NCBI GenBank assembly: GCA_964347545.1
Contig: CAYFZZ010000302.1
Coordinates: 1 to 5,299 of the forward strand
DNA from: CS4-C045 sp964347545
GTDB lineage: Bacteria > Planctomycetota > Planctomycetia > Pirellulales > UBA7805
Direction of reading: 5' to 3'
DNA length: 5,299 nucleotides
This document shows positions 1-5,299 of this stretch, one piece after another. The notes under the pieces were generated by a model. It was not told the DNA's origin and did not search any database. It was given only the letters and a program-made list of their open reading frames with translations. A program made the position numbers and the translations under genes. Position 1 is the stretch's first letter. Each line of letters starts with the position of its first letter.

Positions 1-35
1 GTGAGTGGTGAGTGGTGAGTGGTGAGTGGTGAGTC
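1..35. repeat. GTGAGTG heptamer tandem array (left-truncated)
   Basis: Five consecutive 7-bp units lie in perfect register: four are exactly GTGAGTG and the fifth is GTGAGTC. The array begins at the first base of the window, so its true length is unknown. It is followed by about 40 bp of unique sequence and then by a second, unrelated heptamer array. GTG triplets inside it open a reading frame that runs into the oxidase gene, but the translation upstream of position 157 is low-complexity and I do not regard it as protein. Its function is unknown. Perfect units suggest recent expansion or active slippage. Confidence 0.9.
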
Positions 36-76
36 CCGGTGCGCTGAAAGGGGGTGCTGGCGAGCGGATATTCTTA

Positions 77-160
77 CTCGCATCCCGAACCCCGAACCCC
101 GCAACCCGCAACCCGTAACCCGCCACCCGCATCCCGCCACCCGTATCCCGCAACCCATGC
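77..160. repeat. Degenerate CCCGNNN heptamer tandem array
   Basis: Twelve 7-bp units lie in register without indels. Ten clear CCCGNNN units occupy 84-153 (variants end in AAC, CAA, TAA, CCA, CAT and TAT), flanked by degenerate units CTCGCAT (77-83) and CCCATGC (154-160). The last unit contains the ATG of the oxidase gene at 157. On the minus strand the array reads as regularly spaced GGG tracts separated by four bases, a pattern that fits the usual G-quadruplex motif. Heptameric intergenic repeats of this kind are known in cyanobacteria as short tandemly repeated repetitive sequences; a function here is not established. The array probably lies in the 5' leader of the gene downstream. Confidence 0.9.
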
Positions 161-1335
161 CACCAACCGTCCCCCACCCGACGTCCCCCTCCCGTGCCCC
201 CTACGACGTGATCGTGCTGGGACTGGGCGGCGTGGGGAGCGCGGCCTTGTTCCAGCTGGCGCTCCGCGGCGCCCGCGTGTTGGGCATCGACCAGTTCGCT
301 CCCCCACACGCTCGTGGCAGTTCGCATGGTCATACGCGGATCATCCGACAGGCTTACTTCGAACATCCGGACTACGTACCCCTGGTCAGGTCCGCCTGCC
401 AGCTGTGGCAAAAGCTGGAACGACGAACCGGCCGGCAGCTCTACCACCAAGTCGGTTTGCTGGAGGTGGGATCCCCCCGCGGCAAGCTGATCCCCGGCGT
501 GTTGCACAGCGCTGCTTGTCATGGGTTGGCCGTCCAGCAGCTGACGGCCGCCGATGTGGCCCGCGATTATCCGGCCTTTACCCTCCCCGCCGACACCGTG
601 GCCGTGTTTGAACGCGACGCGGGTTATTTGCTGGTCGAGGACTGCGTCGAGGCTCACCTCCAGGAGGCGGTCGCCTGCGGAGCTCACATCCGGACCCACA
701 CCGTGGTGCGTCAGTGGCGAGCGGATGGTGGAGGGGTCCACGTGGCCAGCGAAGATGCCCACTGGAAGGCCGACCACCTGGTGATCACCGCCGGCGCGTG
801 GGCCGGCGAACTGCTGGCCCAGCTGAACGTGCCTTTGCGGGTCCTGCGCAAACACCTGCACTGGTACGCCACTGCCGATTCCCGGTATCGAGCCGAGCGG
901 GGTTGTCCGCTGTTCTTTTATGAAACCGCGGAAGGCTGCTTCTATGGTTTTCCGCAAATCGATTCGCGAGGGGTTAAGATCGCCGAACACTCGGGAGGAG
1001 AACTGGTGGCAGATCCGGGAAAGGTGGCTCGGGACGTCGATTCAGGTGACCGACTCCGTGTGGAAAGGTTCTTGCAGACGCACCTCCCCTCCGTTTCCAC
1101 TCAACCCACCGATCACGCCGTCTGCCTGTATACGATGTCGCCCGACGAACATTTTCTTGTCGACCGGCACCCGCACCAGCCGCAGGTGGTTTTCGCGGCC
1201 GGGTTGTCCGGACATGGCTTCAAGTTCGCTCCCGTCCTGGGTCAGGCCCTCGCCGAAATGGTGCTGGACGGCCAGACGGGGCTGCCCATGGAATTTCTGC
1301 ATGCCCAGCGGGCCGGATTGAGGAAGGGATCGTAA
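157..1335 (+). CDS. solA: Monomeric sarcosine oxidase / N-methyl-tryptophan oxidase family flavoenzyme
   Basis: This is a 392-residue FAD-dependent amine oxidase of the DAO fold. Family members oxidise N-methyl or cyclic amino acids (sarcosine, N-methyl-L-tryptophan, pipecolate), releasing an imine or formaldehyde plus H2O2 in the cytoplasm. The dinucleotide-binding motif GLGGVG is at residues 22-27. The segment SHGHTRIIR matches the MSOX/MTOX flavin-site region (T60, R61, R64). K274 and H278 in GVKIAEH correspond to the oxygen-activating lysine and active-site histidine. C323 in VCLYTMSPDEHF is the expected 8-alpha-S-cysteinyl FAD attachment site. SGHGFKF near the C terminus (K356) is also conserved. 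Length fits the family (about 370-390). I chose the ATG at 157 because it leaves a short leader before the FAD-binding strand; the frame stays open to GTG 19, but that part only translates tandem repeats. The first 15 residues are Pro/Ser/Thr-rich and unlike E. coli MTOX, which starts at the FAD strand. No Shine-Dalgarno is visible. The exact substrate cannot be told from sequence, so the symbol marks the family only. Confidence 0.9.
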   Translation: MPPTVPHPTSPSRAPYDVIVLGLGGVGSAALFQLALRGARVLGIDQFAPPHARGSSHGHTRIIRQAYFEHPDYVPLVRSACQLWQKLERRTGRQLYHQVGLLEVGSPRGKLIPGVLHSAACHGLAVQQLTAADVARDYPAFTLPADTVAVFERDAGYLLVEDCVEAHLQEAVACGAHIRTHTVVRQWRADGGGVHVASEDAHWKADHLVITAGAWAGELLAQLNVPLRVLRKHLHWYATADSRYRAERGCPLFFYETAEGCFYGFPQIDSRGVKIAEHSGGELVADPGKVARDVDSGDRLRVERFLQTHLPSVSTQPTDHAVCLYTMSPDEHFLVDRHPHQPQVVFAAGLSGHGFKFAPVLGQALAEMVLDGQTGLPMEFLHAQRAGLRKGS

Positions 1336-1587
1336 CGATTGCAGGCTCGCCAGCCAGGAGGCTGAAACGCGTTGCACGGGTCGTAGGGGGGAGGTTTCGA
1401 GAAATCCAGGCGGCATGTTGCAAAAACACAACGTCCGCCGGGGCAGGGTGGTACCTTTGAGAGGTCAGCTTGCGCGGTTTGCCCGCCAGCTGGCTGCCCG
1501 CCGCCCCAGAAGTACGCCCCGATTTGGACGCATTGTGCCGGGGGTCACCCCACCGATCCCCGCCGGTGCCGAACCCGCCTGCGTGCC

Positions 1588-4308
1588 ATGCCCCCATCGG
1601 CCCCAACTCGGTCTGCCGTCGTTCCACCCGGCAAGCTGTTGAGGCTGTCCGCGATGTTGACGCTCAGCCTGCTCCTGCTGGGCTGCCGCAGCTTTTACGG
1701 ACGTGGGGCCCCCGTGACGGCGGTCCCCGGGGCACCGGTGGCCGTCACGCCGGGGTCGCCGGTCGTCGTGGCCCCCGGTCTGCCCGCGGCAAATCCGCTC
1801 GGCCCACCGCTGGCCAACACCGCCCCCGGACCCGTGATCGTGCCCGGGGCTCCCACGTTGAGCGGTCCGCCGGTCAGCGGGCCGCCGGTCCGCGGCGGGG
1901 TCGCACCTGTCCTGCCGTCGCAGGCCACGGCCGCGCCCCTCTTTCCCGGTTTGCCCCCCGCCCCGGCCAATCCCTGGGCTCGAGGCCCCGCCCCGATGCC
2001 CATGTCTGCGGCGACGCTCGTCCTCACCCCCCAATCCATGGTCGCCCCGGTCGGCAGCGATGTCGTCTTGCTGGCTACCGCCACCGACGGCCGTGGTCAG
2101 CCGCTGACGGGCCACCGAGTCGAGTGGATGCTGTCGCCCGACAGCGTCGGCCAGCTGATCACCCTGGATCGTAAAACGGCAGGCCGCCAAGCAAGTCAGC
2201 GGATTCCGACCAAGGTGGACAACAACTTTGCCGTAGGGACCACCGCGGCACGACCCACCACGCTCACCCGCGGGACCCCCACGCAGGTCGACGACGTGAT
2301 CGTCCGGCAGGGCCAGGCGTGGATTAGTGTCAGTTCGGCCACCGATGGGGCCAGCTACGTGACCGCCTTGGCGCCGAACCTGCCCGCTTGGGACCGGCGC
2401 AAACAGACCTCGCTTATCTACTGGATCGACGCTCAATTCAGCTTCCCCGCCCCCGTCATCGGCCCCGTCGGCTCGCGGCAGGTGCTGACCACCATCGTCA
2501 CGCGGGCCAGCGATGGTTCGCCGATCGAAGGTTACCGCGTGCGGTACGCGATCACCGGGGGACCCGCGGCAGGGTTTACCGGCAGTTCCGCCCCCGAAAT
2601 CGAGGTGGCCACCGATGCCGAAGGCCGAGCGGTGGTGGAGGTTTTTCAAACCGAAGCGGCGCGGGGGGAAAACAGTGTCCAGGTGGACGTCGTCCGGCCG
2701 CCCGGATTTGCCGGCAGCGGCGATCGCCGGCTGACCATCGGACGCGGCACCACCATGATCAGCTGGACCGCGCCCGAGATCGACGTGCGGCTGCGCGGCC
2801 CGCAAGAGGCCGAAGTCGGATCGACCGCCACGTATCGCGTGGAGGTCGTCAATCCGGGGGACGGGTCTCTGGCAGATGTCGTGCTGACCAACCGCGTGCC
2901 CTCCGGCTTGCGGTACCAGAAAAGCAGCGTTGCCGCAGACTCGTCCGGGGGCAGTTTACGCTGGCGGCTGGGACCGCTGGGACCAGGCCAGGCTCAAACC
3001 ATCGATGTCGATTACGAGGTAACGCGGCCGACGACCATCCAGAATTGTGTCACGGTCAGCGCCTCTCCGGGATTGACCGCCAAGGCATGTGCCAACACGC
3101 AAGCCCTCCTGGCCCCACTCCAACTCCACGTGACCGGCCCCCCCACCGCTCGCGTCGGACAGCAGATCACCTTTGCCATTGCCATCACGAATCCAGGAGC
3201 TACGGCCGCCACCGGCCTGATCCTCAAGGACACGTTTGGGGCCGGGCTGGAACATGAGGTGGCGACGAGCCCGATTGAGCGGGAATTGGGGACACTGGGC
3301 CCGGGCGAAACGCGGGACGACCTGGCGGTCACCTTCCGCGTCACCCAGGCAGGACGGATCTGTCATCGGGTCGAACTGCGGGGCAAGGGGCTGCGGTCCG
3401 TGCAACAGACAGTTTGTGTCGACGTCGCCCTCGCCACAGGACCACCGCCAGCGGCAGGTGGACAGGAACCGTCGCTCGCCGAACCCGTCCAAGGCAGCCT
3501 CCGGGTCGATAAACGAGGTCCTGCCACGGCACGCGTGGGGGATAAGCTCATTTTCGAACTGGTGGTGACCAATTCCGGCGATATCCCCCTGACGAATGTC
3601 AGGATTAGCGATGATTACGATCTGCCCTTGCGGCCCCAGCGGGTTTCCGAGGGCTTCCAGTACCGAGACGAGAAGCTGTCCTGGACCGTCGCTCAACTCC
3701 CACCCGGCGAGACGCGAACCTTCCAGGTCGAAGCGGTTTGCGACCGAGCCGGGAGGGCATGTAGTCGAGCGACCGTTAGCGCTGACGGGGGAGTGCTGCT
3801 GGCCGACGAAGCGTGCCTGCAGATCGAGCCTGCGGACCCCGCCGCGGACGACGCAGAGTCACGCCCCGCCAGGCCGCCCCAGATTCCTGGTAACGGGGCC
3901 GCCGCTCAGCCGCCGAGCCCGGGTGGCGCGCCCGCGGCAAATCTGGAATTGAAAATCGCCGACCTGCGGGATGAGGTTGCCGTGGGGCAAACCGTGACCT
4001 ACGAGGTGACCATCACCAATCCCCGGGATACGTCCGAGCGGAATGTCGAGCTGGTGCTGAACGTCCCCGCCGGGATGACACCCGTGGCCACCGGGACGGT
4101 GGCCCCCAGTAAAGCCACGATTGTCGGCCGGCGGGTCCGCTTCACCCCCGTGGCCGAAATCCGGCCCAAAGAAACCCTCATCTACCGCATCCCCGTCCGT
4201 GCCGACCGCCCCGGACGCTTTGTCGTGGAAGCCAAGGCGATTAGCGCCAACCAGCGCAAACCGCTGCTCAGCACCGAAGAAACGAATATCTATGCGGAGG
4301 AAAATTGA
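1588..4308 (+). CDS. Secreted lipoprotein with Big-type Ig domains and four DUF11 domains
   Basis: This is a 906-residue cell-envelope protein. The N terminus carries a basic segment (K16, R19), a hydrophobic core and a lipobox LLLGC with C33 as the predicted lipidated residue. Residues about 34-142 form a Pro/Gly/Val/Ala-rich stalk. Residues about 143-290 and 293-387 look like bacterial Ig-like domains (GSDVVLLATATDGRGQPLTG; later DAEGRAVVEVFQT, typical of Big_1-like folds). Four DUF11 repeats follow at about 397-508, 512-613, 636-748 and 786-906, each opening with the pattern VG...TY/TF...V.NPG or a variant. The first three carry a cysteine pair near their ends (C487/C501, C592/C610, C725/C743), which recalls chlamydial OmcB, the founding DUF11 relative; the fourth has none. 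A Pro/Ala-rich linker lies at about 750-785. The role is probably structural or adhesive at the cell surface; there is no catalytic motif. Alternative starts at TTG 1639 or ATG 1654 would still keep the lipobox and would give a more typical signal-peptide length. No Shine-Dalgarno distinguishes them. Confidence 0.88.
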   Translation: MPPSAPTRSAVVPPGKLLRLSAMLTLSLLLLGCRSFYGRGAPVTAVPGAPVAVTPGSPVVVAPGLPAANPLGPPLANTAPGPVIVPGAPTLSGPPVSGPPVRGGVAPVLPSQATAAPLFPGLPPAPANPWARGPAPMPMSAATLVLTPQSMVAPVGSDVVLLATATDGRGQPLTGHRVEWMLSPDSVGQLITLDRKTAGRQASQRIPTKVDNNFAVGTTAARPTTLTRGTPTQVDDVIVRQGQAWISVSSATDGASYVTALAPNLPAWDRRKQTSLIYWIDAQFSFPAPVIGPVGSRQVLTTIVTRASDGSPIEGYRVRYAITGGPAAGFTGSSAPEIEVATDAEGRAVVEVFQTEAARGENSVQVDVVRPPGFAGSGDRRLTIGRGTTMISWTAPEIDVRLRGPQEAEVGSTATYRVEVVNPGDGSLADVVLTNRVPSGLRYQKSSVAADSSGGSLRWRLGPLGPGQAQTIDVDYEVTRPTTIQNCVTVSASPGLTAKACANTQALLAPLQLHVTGPPTARVGQQITFAIAITNPGATAATGLILKDTFGAGLEHEVATSPIERELGTLGPGETRDDLAVTFRVTQAGRICHRVELRGKGLRSVQQTVCVDVALATGPPPAAGGQEPSLAEPVQGSLRVDKRGPATARVGDKLIFELVVTNSGDIPLTNVRISDDYDLPLRPQRVSEGFQYRDEKLSWTVAQLPPGETRTFQVEAVCDRAGRACSRATVSADGGVLLADEACLQIEPADPAADDAESRPARPPQIPGNGAAAQPPSPGGAPAANLELKIADLRDEVAVGQTVTYEVTITNPRDTSERNVELVLNVPAGMTPVATGTVAPSKATIVGRRVRFTPVAEIRPKETLIYRIPVRADRPGRFVVEAKAISANQRKPLLSTEETNIYAEEN

Positions 4309-4324
4309 GCCCGCACGGGGCAGC

Positions 4325-4580
4325 GGAGGCGGAGAGACGGGGAGGCGGGTAGACGGGGAGACGAAAAGACGGGGAGGTGGGTAGACGGGTACACGGGTAG
4401 ACGGGAAGGCGGGTAGACGGGTGGACGAGGAAGCGGGTGGACGAGGAGACGGGGAGACGGGAAGGCGGGTAGACGGGAAGGCGGGTAGACAAGGAGGCGG
4501 GGAGAGGGGAAGGCGGGGAGACGAGTGAACGAGGAGACGGGGAGGCGGGGAGACGAGTGAACGAGGAGACGGGTAGACGA
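4325..4580. repeat. Octamer tandem array, 32 units of consensus GKAGRCGG
   Basis: There are 32 consecutive 8-bp units over 256 bp with no insertion or deletion, starting 16 bp after the lipoprotein stop codon. Common units are GGAGACGG, GTAGACGG, GGAGGCGG, GAAGGCGG, GTGGACGA and GTGAACGA. Variation sits mainly at positions 2, 3, 5 and 8, while the central AGxCG frame is held. The plus strand is strongly purine-rich and carries regularly spaced GGG tracts. Translations of the minus strand give long repetitive Arg-Leu-Pro-Val/Ala-Ser/Tyr-Pro/Thr products because an 8-bp unit cycles all frames without stops; I take these as artefacts, not genes. The array fills most of the gap between the lipoprotein and the phosphoesterase gene. 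Its function is unknown. Confidence 0.93.
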
Positions 4581-4619
4581 GCGGCGGGGAAAGAGGGAAA
4601 CTGGCCAGCGAAGCTTGCA

Positions 4620-4662
4620 GGGGGTCGCGGGCTGGCAGCGACCACTCGCCGATGCGACCCCC
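4620..4662. repeat. 9-bp perfect inverted repeat with 25-nt loop
   Basis: GGGGGTCGC at 4620-4628 is complementary to GCGACCCCC at 4654-4662. The pair would form a strong GC stem around a 25-nt loop that itself contains CTGGCAG and GCGACC fragments. No T-tract follows, so it is not a canonical intrinsic terminator. It lies between the octamer array and the phosphoesterase gene. It could be a transcript-processing hairpin, a protein-binding site or part of a small interspersed repeat; the sequence does not decide. Confidence 0.55.
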
Positions 4663-4717
4663 GACCCCTCCCGGCTCGCCGGGAATGACCCCTGACCAAT
4701 CCCGGCGCGGCGGGATT
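4663..4717. repeat. Two tandem GACCCCT-plus-hairpin units
   Basis: The heptamer GACCCCT occurs at 4663-4669 and 4687-4693. Each copy is followed by a compact GC hairpin: CCCGGC (4670-4675) with GCCGGG (4678-4683), then AATCCCG (4698-4704) with CGGGATT (4711-4717) around a 6-nt loop. The repeated order suggests a diverged tandem duplication of a REP-like hairpin unit. It ends 38 bp before the TTG start of the next gene, so it may sit in the promoter or 5' leader of that gene. No -10/-35 pair is convincing here. Confidence 0.5.
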
Positions 4718-4755
4718 CACGATTCGCGCTGGCCGCCTCTGGCTCTCTCCTGACC

Positions 4756-5115
4756 TTGCGCTTCGTCATTCTGTACCACCGCACGCCGGAAGGCTTTCCG
4801 CGTCCGACGCACTGGGATCTGATGCTGGAGGCAGAAGGCGTCTTGAAGACCTGGGCCCTGCGAGAAGATCCCCAAGCCCATCCGCGGCAGGTGGTTCAGT
4901 TGCTGGGCGATCACCGGCTCGATTTTCTCGTTTACGAAGGGCCCTTGTCGGGCGACCGGGGCAGCGTCTGTCGCTGGGACCAGGGTACCTACCAGCCTGT
5001 TCAACAAACCGATGACCGCTGGGTCGTCCGCTTGGCGGGCGGCAAACTCCAAGGCCAGATCGAACTAACCCGCCACCCCGACCGGCCCGATCTTTACGAC
5101 TACCGCTTCCAATAA
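4756..5115 (+). CDS. Stand-alone LigD 3'-phosphoesterase-like protein
   Basis: This 119-residue protein matches the phosphoesterase module found at the N terminus of bacterial DNA ligase D (often named the DNA polymerase ligase N-terminal domain). In LigD that module trims 3' ribonucleotides and 3' phosphates at DNA ends in a Mn-dependent reaction. The signature HWDLMLEAEGVLKTWAL (19-35) parallels HYDFRLE..GVLKSWAV of LigD. The second block runs from H53 through YEGPLSGDRGSV to WDQG, like the LigD segment ending in G.V..WD.G. H8, H19, D21 and H53 align with the metal and phosphate ligands. However, M23 stands where LigD has an essential Arg and F57 where it has a Tyr, so activity is uncertain. 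The start is TTG: no ATG or GTG lies in frame between the upstream stop at 4693 and this point, and TTG gives the expected RFVILYH opening. No polymerase, ligase or Ku gene is in the window. Confidence 0.82.
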   Translation: MRFVILYHRTPEGFPRPTHWDLMLEAEGVLKTWALREDPQAHPRQVVQLLGDHRLDFLVYEGPLSGDRGSVCRWDQGTYQPVQQTDDRWVVRLAGGKLQGQIELTRHPDRPDLYDYRFQ

Positions 5116-5124
5116 CAAAAAGGT

Positions 5125-5299
5125 GCGACTCTCTTGGGGACAACTGCGACTCTCTTGGGGACAACCGCGACTCTCTTGGCGACAACCGACTCTCTGACTC
5201 TCTTGGCGACTCTCTTGTGGTGTCTCTTGGGGACAACTGACTTTGGGTGACTCTCTTGGGGGTGACTCTCTTGGGGACAACTGACTTTGTCTCTTGGGG
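5125..5299. repeat. Tandem array of GACTCTCTTGGGGACAACT units (right-truncated)
   Basis: The array begins 10 bp after the phosphoesterase stop codon and runs off the window. The first three units (5125-5145, 5146-5166, 5167-5187) are 21 bp long, start with GCGACTCTCTTGG and differ at only a few positions. After 5188 the array is rearranged: truncated units GACTCTCT, GACTCTCTTGGC and GACTCTCTTGTGGT alternate with fuller copies at 5222-5238 and 5264-5282 and with GACTTTG-containing variants. Its minus-strand translation, a repetitive Pro-Gln-Glu-Ser-Arg product, is an artefact of the repeat. The period of 21 equals three heptamers, although no internal heptamer symmetry is obvious. Function unknown. 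Confidence 0.9.

Noticed and set aside
19..156. N-terminal extension of the oxidase from GTG 19
   Set aside because: It translates only the tandem repeats and the short spacer between them. The enzyme family begins close to the FAD-binding strand, which the ATG at 157 already supplies.
1336..1587. Palindromes GCCAGCTGGC (1485-1494), GGGGTCACCCC (1541-1551) and a short CAGCC/GGCTG stem (1351-1364) as terminator or operator
   Set aside because: The stems are short, expected by chance in DNA this GC-rich, and none is followed by a T-tract or paired with a convincing promoter.
1465..2805. Long minus-strand open frame (446 codons) antisense to the lipoprotein gene
   Set aside because: It mirrors the GC-rich coding frame opposite. 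Its product is Gly/Arg/Asp-rich without recognisable domains, and the plus-strand protein has a lipobox and clear Ig and DUF11 domains.
1588..4308. Operon or pathway link between the oxidase, the lipoprotein and the phosphoesterase
   Set aside because: The gaps of 252 and 447 bp, the intervening repeat array and the unrelated functions give no support for joint action beyond shared strand.
4268..4784. Minus-strand frames giving repetitive Arg-Leu-Pro-Val-Tyr-Pro products
   Set aside because: They are translations of the 8-bp array, which stays open in several frames because the unit lacks stop codons on that strand. The frames overlap each other and have no unique domain.
4766..5280. Minus-strand frames with repeated Pro-Gln-Glu-Ser-Arg motifs
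   Set aside because: They arise from the 21-bp repeat read in reverse; one also runs antisense through the phosphoesterase gene. No independent evidence of a gene.
5125..5299. CRISPR array
   Set aside because: The repeat units abut each other with no unique spacers of constant length, and no cas gene is present.

Overview
The window is GC-rich and carries three genes, all on the + strand. I read it as chromosomal DNA of a planctomycete, probably a Pirellulales-like lineage. This is an inference from protein content, not from a marker gene: the large lipoprotein combines Big-type Ig domains with cysteine-paired DUF11 domains, a layout I know mainly from planctomycetes; there is a stand-alone LigD-type phosphoesterase; and no clear Shine-Dalgarno sequences are visible.

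Layout. Positions 1-160 hold two short-period tandem repeats, a 7-bp GTGAGTG array running in from the left edge and a degenerate 7-bp CCCGNNN array that runs into the start codon of the first gene. Positions 157-1335 encode a monomeric sarcosine oxidase / N-methyl-tryptophan oxidase family flavoenzyme with its covalent-flavin cysteine and active-site basic residues intact. Positions 1336-1587 are a 252-bp intergenic stretch in which I see only small GC-rich palindromes and no convincing promoter. Positions 1588-4308 encode a 906-residue secreted lipoprotein: lipobox, proline-rich stalk, two Ig-like domains, then four DUF11 domains. Positions 4309-4755 are non-coding: a 256-bp array of 32 octamers in perfect register, followed by a cluster of GC hairpins. 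Positions 4756-5115 encode a 119-residue stand-alone LigD phosphoesterase-like protein starting at TTG. From 5125 to the right edge lies a third repeat type, about 21 bp long with the core GACTCTCTTGGGGACAACT.

The genes do not look like one pathway or a tight operon. The gaps are 252 and 447 bp, and the products are an oxidase, a cell-surface lipoprotein and a nucleic-acid end-processing type protein. The genes themselves are ordinary. The distinctive feature is that three of the four intergenic spaces are filled by tandem repeats of different sequence and period (7, 7, 8 and about 21 bp), and that the CCCG heptamer array merges into a coding sequence. I found no CRISPR, transposase, integron, phage, tRNA or rRNA signal, and no firm evidence of an undescribed multi-gene system.
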